Assembly (NCBI GenBank): GCA_002499945.1
Contig: DKYP01000001.1
Span: 1-6,804 of the forward strand
Length of the DNA stretch: 6,804 bases
Origin: Lachnoclostridium sp. UBA7097
GTDB lineage: Bacteria; Bacillota; Clostridia; Lachnospirales; Lachnospiraceae
Reading direction: 5' to 3'
Shown: positions 4,001 to 6,804 of the stretch, piece after piece
Numbering within the stretch: position 1 is the first letter of the stretch
Layout of the letters: each line of letters begins with the position of its first letter
Program-made: the position numbers and the translations under genes
Notes under the pieces: model-generated
Databases searched by the model: none
What the model was told of the DNA's origin: nothing
The model's input: only the letters and a program-made list of their open reading frames with translations

Positions 4001-6705
4001 CTAACCAGGGTACATTAAATCCTGAAACATTAAATGTGCAAGATGTTTCTGTATCAGAATTTATTGGGAATATAGAGGAATATCTTGTAAAAGACGGGGA
4101 TTCTTTAAACTTCACATTACAGGGTACAGACTGGGGCGGAAATGAACCTTTGAAATTTACACCATATTATAAAATTACAGACCAGAGATATGGCATTTAC
4201 TGGCTTTTTGCAGCAGATGACCCATCAGCAATACAAGACAGGATTTTAAAAAGTAAAAAAGAAAACCGTGATAATGATACAAACCTTGGTGGCCCGGGTA
4301 TTGGCTACGGTATACAGACTGAAGGGAATAAAGAGCAATATCCACATATGGAAGAAACAGGAAATGGTTCTACAGGCAATATGGGTGAACTTAGCCGTTA
4401 TGCAAATGCAGGAGGAAGTTTTTCTTATCTGTTCAAAGTAGATACAGAAAAGACAAATTACCTGAACTGCGAATATTCCAAAGCTGATAATGGTAAAACC
4501 ATGGTAATTAAAGTGGGGGATATAACTATTGCAACAGATACGTTGAATTATGACGGGGTTGGGACACGTTATAAAAAGAAATATAAAATCCCTGCTGAGG
4601 CTGTGGCACTTGCAACTAAATATAGCAAAAAAGATGATACTACAGGTGAAACGGAAGTTATGGATGTTATAAGGATTTCTTTCAGCGGTGCTGAGAACCA
4701 AGCTTCACCAAAACTCTGGCAGTCTGCGTATACAAGTACAAATTATGATAATAATGCAGATATTACAGCAATTACTTCTGATATAGGAACTGTAAAAAAT
4801 ACAAGTGAAACAGAATACCGCCTGGAAGTACCTTTAGATACTAAACAGGTACAATTAAGGACAACACTGGCAAGCCATAATGGATTATTATATATTGATG
4901 GCATATTAACAGATGATACCAAACCAAAGAAGATTACCCTTGAAAATGAAGAAACTGTTATAGCTATCAGGGTATTTGCAGAGAATTTCGGGGAAGAAGA
5001 CGAAGTAAAGAAAGATTATAAACTTACTATAGTAAAAACAGATGGCACACCAGAACCGTCTGCGCCAGCAACAGATTCACCAGAACCATCTGCACCAGCA
5101 ACAGGTTCACCAGAACCATCTGCGCCAGTAACAAGTTCACCAGAGCCATCTGCGCCAGCAACAGGTTCACCAGAACCGTCTGCGCCGGCACAGCAAACCA
5201 AAATACCATCACCATCTGGGCAATATATCCCATATCTGCCTGGGACAGGTAATACAAATGTACCAAATACAAGTACAGCACCAGGTACAAGTACAGCACC
5301 AGGCACAAGTACAGCACCAGGCACAAGCACAGCACCAGGTACAAGTGCAGCACCAGGTACAAGCACAGCACCAGGCACAAGTGCAGCACCAGGTACAAGT
5401 GCAGCACCAGGCACAAGCACAGCACCAGGTACAAGCACAGCACCAGGTACTACAACAGAGATTAAGAAAGATGATGCTACAGGCACAGTTACAGAAATTA
5501 CTACAACAATTAATGGTAATGTATCAACAGTTGTAGAGAAAGAAACTTTATCTAATGGTACACAAAACATTAAAGAAACTGTAACAGAAACTTCAAACGG
5601 CATAATAACGACAAAAGAAACATTAAACAGCAGTACATCTAATGCTACTCTTATTAAAAATACAACAAAATATGCAGATGGCGATATAATAAGCATGGAT
5701 GCAATACTTTATACAGGCAGTTCAGAAACAGACAGCAAATACTCTGCTAAAAATACTATACCAGAAAGTTTCTTTAATGAAGCTAAAGAAGCAGGTATAA
5801 GCAATATAACACTTTGCATTGAAGAAAAAATAGTAAATGATGTTAAAACAAACCAGGGTAAGAGAATGGTGGTTAAAGTTGAAGTACCAAGTGTTAATGG
5901 TATATCTGTAGGAAAAGTAATCCTTACAAAAGAAGCTGCATCAGCCGCTGCCGGGAGCAACAAGAAATTTGTTATTAAAATGGAAAATAAAAACGCAAGG
6001 GATTCTTATACTATTACAATACCACCAAGTGAACTTAAAAAGATAAAAAGTGATACAAATATAACTGTAAATGCTGGCAAAGTTTCAGGGATAAATGGAA
6101 ACAGGCAGGAAAAAATAAAAAATATACTGTCAGCAAACGGAATAAAGGCAGAAAATGCAGCTATTGTATCAATATCATCAAATAATACAAAAACAGGCAT
6201 TAAAGCATCTGCACCTGTAATTACACCATCAATAAAAGCAGGCAGCAAAGTATATGTTTATTGCTATAACAAAAAAACAGGAAAACTTGAAGAAACTGCA
6301 AACAGTAAGAGAAAAGTCCTTAAAAACGGAATGACAGGTATTGAGGGTTATAGTGGCAATGACTATATTGTTACCAATAAAGAGCTAACTGGCAAAAATG
6401 TTGTAACACTCCTTGGACAGTCAAAAGTATCAATAAATAAAACATCAGTTAAAAAAGGCAGTAAAACAAAAATAAACACAACACTTCCGTCAGGACTTAC
6501 AGCCAGAACAAGCTTTAAAAAAGATGTGCCTTATGCAAAACAGGCAGCAGTTATTAAGTATAAATCTTCTGATAATAAGGTTGCAAAAGTATCAAAGAAC
6601 GGAACAATCAAGGCAACAGGCAAAGGAGATGCCAAAATAACTGTACAGATAAAACTTGCAGATGGCAAGGTTAAAACAGTAAAGAAAAAAGTTACAGTAA
6701 AATAA
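838..6705 (+). CDS. Main part of secreted GH146 (DUF1680) beta-L-arabinofuranosidase, multi-domain; frame entered at the G9 tract
   Basis: This frame is open from 829 (after a TAA at 826-828) to TAA 6703-6705. The first possible unconventional start, TTG 955, has no clear SD, and the coding similarity begins directly after the G run, so the segment belongs to the gene starting at 224. The restored protein has about 2160 residues. Order (restored numbering): end of binding module 1 (to 268), atrophied Ig (269-363), binding module 2 (368-560), atrophied Ig (566-664), GH146 catalytic region (667 to about 1225), C-terminal GH146-type beta domain (about 1332-1505), cadherin-like domain (about 1512-1605), repeat linkers (1610-1742), Thr-rich region and Big_2 (about 2068-2160). 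GH127/GH146 enzymes are retaining beta-L-arabinofuranosidases with a zinc-bound Cys nucleophile. Candidate residues here are E986, E1004, C1006, C1076 and C1077. No LPXTG, SLH or dockerin motif is seen, so attachment is uncertain. It appears monocistronic between its own promoter and terminator. Exact substrate linkage is not readable from sequence. Confidence 0.85.
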   Translation, partial: GGGTEESGNVTISDETFSVPNKGYAEAEGTVEVQDGTNKLSVKVSGTGNNNKCVNVAYILIRSVKAGETEDEKKVRKDLETLKLPESTKTDITLPTAGENGSTISWESSDENIINTNGKVTRPEAGQDDATVTLTAAVQSGEASEKKEFTIKVPAKIGQTTIDREDNYIVYFVDCGDYVVDTVSDGDQLGTHNSVTDQVYGEDPGTGYKWGIDDTVSTPLKNKDHDKGGVFTDNTWPYEGNEAKKDTVKTSSNRYAKNQFESGIETRHLDYKFELENDKYDVTVCCVDPWGVSKSPDVYLNYNKDNQVLMKKGLDASLKRPVKKTIDVTDGELTVNLRAEGDNNKTINLAYILIRKYKEPTQEEKEAEAKDRVTKDMALLNMASTDIISDITLATEGENESTITWKSSGTNVLSDDGKVTRPKPGEPDVPVSLEATVSYTIDDYTYSEKKIFDLKVIAESDINNLEEFTLKDVEITDTYYNNVAAKDVEFLNKFDPDRLLYNFRLAAGYKTDEIEKFDVHENGTGATKPYPGGWENSLIGGHTCGHYLAAISQAVANGYGDEKGEDGLTIRQRLAYLVKSLKECQDKLGTGFIFGAKLENVSKPEQQFDSVEGKGGGNWVPWYTMHKIVNGLIETYKLADDSETRDTALEIAEGLSEWIYKRTSSWDANTRNRVLSVEYGGMNDCLYEVYKYASKNEYKNAEHIKEAAHQFDEDSLFEAILAGKANHLDRKHANCTIPKFMGALNRYRVLGDEKYLKYAKAFWTLVTEKHTYITGGNSECEHFGADNILDAERSHCNCETCNTYNMLKYTRELYRITGDKKYADYYENTFINAIMASVNEKTGMTTYFQPMATGYFKVYCNPDLEKNYFWCCTGTGLENFTKLGDSFYYYTDNKLVVNQYTSSKVTWGNVLLEQETDIPNSDKARFTVKLLNGETSKDFSLRLRVPDWVMGEATVTVNGEISNAKASNGYISLDRAFADGDIVEITLPMGIRAYTLPDNAGKVYGFKYGPVVLAAELGKDNEMRTYQVGVQCDVCQNKIVNGEKRETRAGYGNTSNQGTLNPETLNVQDVSVSEFIGNIEEYLVKDGDSLNFTLQGTDWGGNEPLKFTPYYKITDQRYGIYWLFAADDPSAIQDRILKSKKENRDNDTNLGGPGIGYGIQTEGNKEQYPHMEETGNGSTGNMGELSRYANAGGSFSYLFKVDTEKTNYLNCEYSKADNGKTMVIKVGDITIATDTLNYDGVGTRYKKKYKIPAEAVALATKYSKKDDTTGETEVMDVIRISFSGAENQASPKLWQSAYTSTNYDNNADITAITSDIGTVKNTSETEYRLEVPLDTKQVQLRTTLASHNGLLYIDGILTDDTKPKKITLENEETVIAIRVFAENFGEEDEVKKDYKLTIVKTDGTPEPSAPATDSPEPSAPATGSPEPSAPVTSSPEPSAPATGSPEPSAPAQQTKIPSPSGQYIPYLPGTGNTNVPNTSTAPGTSTAPGTSTAPGTSTAPGTSAAPGTSTAPGTSAAPGTSAAPGTSTAPGTSTAPGTTTEIKKDDATGTVTEITTTINGNVSTVVEKETLSNGTQNIKETVTETSNGIITTKETLNSSTSNATLIKNTTKYADGDIISMDAILYTGSSETDSKYSAKNTIPESFFNEAKEAGISNITLCIEEKIVNDVKTNQGKRMVVKVEVPSVNGISVGKVILTKEAASAAAGSNKKFVIKMENKNARDSYTITIPPSELKKIKSDTNITVNAGKVSGINGNRQEKIKNILSANGIKAENAAIVSISSNNTKTGIKASAPVITPSIKAGSKVYVYCYNKKTGKLEETANSKRKVLKNGMTGIEGYSGNDYIVTNKELTGKNVVTLLGQSKVSINKTSVKKGSKTKINTTLPSGLTARTSFKKDVPYAKQAAVIKYKSSDNKVAKVSKNGTIKATGKGDAKITVQIKLADGKVKTVKKKVTVK
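1027..1311 (+). other. Atrophied bacterial Ig domain, copy 1
   Basis: Encodes a small Ig-like spacer with the usual pattern of this family: D-L-ETLKLP, TDITLPTAGENGSTISWESS, GKVTRPEAG, then a strand ending FTIKV. Such domains sit between catalytic and binding modules of secreted Bacillota and Actinobacteria glycosidases. A second, diverged copy follows at 1918-2214. Confidence 0.7.
1324..1902 (+). other. Second carbohydrate-binding-like beta-sandwich module (intact copy)
   Basis: Begins DREDNYIVYFVDCGDYV and ends INLAYILIR, in one uninterrupted frame. It repeats the motif order of the module at 407-1026, and the first 150 bases of the two copies are also clearly similar as DNA. It provides the internal evidence that the first copy is broken by a frameshift. 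A sugar-binding role is inferred from position and fold type. Confidence 0.6.
1918..2214 (+). other. Atrophied bacterial Ig domain, copy 2
   Basis: Shows the same pattern as copy 1: SDITLATEGENESTITWKSSG, GKVTRPKPGEPD and a final strand FDLKV, with a slightly longer insertion (TIDDYTYSEKK) before it. It directly precedes the catalytic region. Confidence 0.7.
2221..3900 (+). other. GH146 catalytic module (DUF1680 / PF07944 superfamily)
   Basis: Family signatures in order: FDPDRLLYNFR, GGWE followed by GGHTCGHYLAA, LKECQ, WVPWYTMHKI, EYGGMNDCLYEV, YITGGNSECEHFG, CETCNTYNMLKYTREL, YADYYENTFINAI, YFQPMATGYFKVY, FWCCTGTGLENFTKLG, RLRVPDW and KYGPVVLAAELG. The HTxGHYL, EHFG, ETCNTYNML and FWCC-G-GLEN motifs fit GH146 better than GH127. 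By analogy with GH127 HypBA1, Glu at 3232-3234 and Cys at 3238-3240, 3448-3450 and 3451-3453 would form the zinc site, with the Cys at 3448 as nucleophile; Glu at 3178-3180 in EHFG is the likely acid/base. All key residues appear present, so an active enzyme is expected if the frame is restored. The first half should be the (alpha/alpha)6 barrel, followed by beta-sandwich strands. Confidence 0.85.
4216..4737 (+). other. GH146-associated C-terminal beta domain (DUF6805-like)
   Basis: After the conserved PYYKITDQRYGIYW strand that closes the GH146 region, this segment has the GGSFSYLFKV start, L-CEYSKADNGKTMVIKVG, ATDTLNYDG and VIRISFSG pattern seen in the extra domain that commonly follows GH127/GH146 catalytic regions. 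Assignment to DUF6805 is from memory of the pattern, not from a profile search. Confidence 0.5.
4756..5037 (+). other. Cadherin-like beta-sandwich domain (PF12733-like)
   Basis: Encodes ADITAITSDIGTVKN, YRLEVPLDTKQVQLRTTL, ITLENEETVIAIRVFAE and a final DYKLTIVK. The initial L-x-S-x-G, central V-L-T strands and final K-x-Y-x-L-x-I are typical of the cadherin-like domain of secreted Clostridia proteins. It precedes the repeat linkers. Confidence 0.6.
5050..5199 (+). repeat. Five 30-bp tandem repeats coding for PEPSAPATGS-type linker
   Basis: Units start at 5050, 5080, 5110, 5140 and 5170 and encode PEPSAPATDS, PEPSAPATGS, PEPSAPVTSS, PEPSAPATGS and PEPSAPAQQT. The period is a multiple of three, so gain or loss of units changes only the linker length. 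The Pro/Ser/Thr/Ala composition is typical of flexible or wall-spanning linkers. Confidence 0.9.
5269..5448 (+). repeat. Ten 18-bp tandem repeats coding for TS(T/A)APG linker
   Basis: Ten exact-length units from 5269 to 5448 encode TSTAPG (seven) or TSAAPG (three). Only positions 6, 7 and 18 of the unit vary, and every change is a transition (T/C, A/G, T/C). The array is in frame, so copy number can change without breaking the protein. It separates the enzyme half from the C-terminal surface half. Confidence 0.92.
5449..6420 (+). other. C-terminal Thr-rich beta-repeat region of unknown function
   Basis: Begins with Thr/Glu-rich strands (TGTVTEITTTINGN, STVVEKETLSNGT, IKETVTETSNGIITTKETL) that resemble short beta repeats of Bacillota surface proteins, followed by mixed segments such as FFNEAKEAGISNITLCIEEK and VKVEVPSVNGISVGKVIL. 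The latter suggest a further beta-rich domain of about 200 residues. I do not recognise a family. A surface or wall-interacting role is inferred from the position next to the linker and the Big_2 domain. Confidence 0.5.
6424..6702 (+). other. C-terminal bacterial Ig-like domain, group 2 (Big_2)
   Basis: Encodes KVSINKTSVKKGSKTKIN, IKYKSSDNKVAKVSKNGTI, KATGKGDAKITVQIK and a very basic tail KVKTVKKKVTVK. The pattern of K-SSD-KVA-V-NGTI-A-GKG-A-IT-V is diagnostic for Big_2. The strongly positive C-terminus could bind anionic wall polymers, a possible non-covalent anchor since no sorting signal is present. Confidence 0.85.
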
Positions 6706-6760
6706 TTTTTTACAATATATTTTTATGGAATTAATCTTGAATAAGGAATAAAGAAACACA

Positions 6761-6791
6761 AAAAGGACTGGTAATAAACGCCAGTCCTTTT
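6761..6791 (+). terminator. Factor-independent terminator
   Basis: AAAAGGACTGG (6761-6771) and CCAGTCCTTTT (6781-6791) form a perfect 11-bp stem with a 9-nt loop, 55 bases after the stop codon. The four T at the end of the stem serve as a short U-tract, and the A-run on the other side would allow function on the opposite strand as well. The gap 6706-6760 is AT-rich with no recognised feature. Confidence 0.88.
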
Positions 6792-6804
6792 ATGTTATTA
6801 CATA

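Noticed and set aside
4246..4701. 151-residue open frame on the - strand
   Set aside because: It lies wholly antisense to a conserved domain of the main gene, is rich in Phe/Ile/Cys as expected for antisense AT-rich code, and has no recognisable motif.
5269..5448. CRISPR-like array
   Set aside because: Units are directly contiguous with no spacers and encode an in-frame linker.
5258..5536. Gln-rich open frame (QVQHQAQ repeats) on the + strand
   Set aside because: Frame-shifted reading of the 18-bp repeat; no start signal.
5016..5696. 226-residue open frame on the - strand with GADGSGEPVA and VPGAVL repeats
   Set aside because: It is the reverse shadow of the two tandem-repeat linkers; repeats lacking stops in one strand often lack them in the other. 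No RBS or known domain.

Overview
The window carries one very large gene and its control signals, all on the + strand. The AT-rich sequence, the codon choice (aca, gca, cca, gaa, aaa), the long positively charged signal-peptide n-region and the mix of bacterial Ig-like domains with a sugar-active enzyme suggest a gut or rumen Bacillota, most likely a Lachnospiraceae-type plant-polysaccharide degrader. This assignment is inferred from style; no taxonomic marker gene is present.

Layout: bases 1-112 are AT-rich, non-coding and contain a perfect TATAAT box at 50-55. Bases 113-208 can fold into a compact RNA with overlapping, mutually exclusive helices and a 10-bp loop-to-downstream pseudoknot, ending just before the ribosome binding site. 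The gene starts at ATG 224 and its reading ends at 6705. It is interrupted at a run of nine G (837-845): the first frame stops at 866-868, and the rest of the protein continues in the -1 frame to 6705. A factor-independent terminator lies at 6761-6791.

With the frame restored (10 or 7 G) the product would be about 2160 residues: signal peptide; [carbohydrate-binding-like beta-sandwich + atrophied bacterial Ig domain] twice in tandem; a DUF1680 catalytic module best matching glycoside hydrolase family GH146 (beta-L-arabinofuranosidase, cysteine nucleophile and zinc site); a GH146-type C-terminal beta domain; a cadherin-like beta-sandwich; two Pro/Ser/Thr/Ala-rich tandem-repeat linkers (5 x 10 and 10 x 6 residues); a Thr-rich beta-repeat region; and a terminal group-2 bacterial Ig-like domain. 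It reads as a secreted or wall-associated enzyme that removes L-arabinofuranose from plant polymers such as arabinan, arabinogalactan or arabinoxylan side chains.

The two points most worth following are the pseudoknotted leader RNA, which matches no riboswitch class I recognise, and the G9 tract, which may be a phase-variation switch, a -1 slippage site, or an assembly error.
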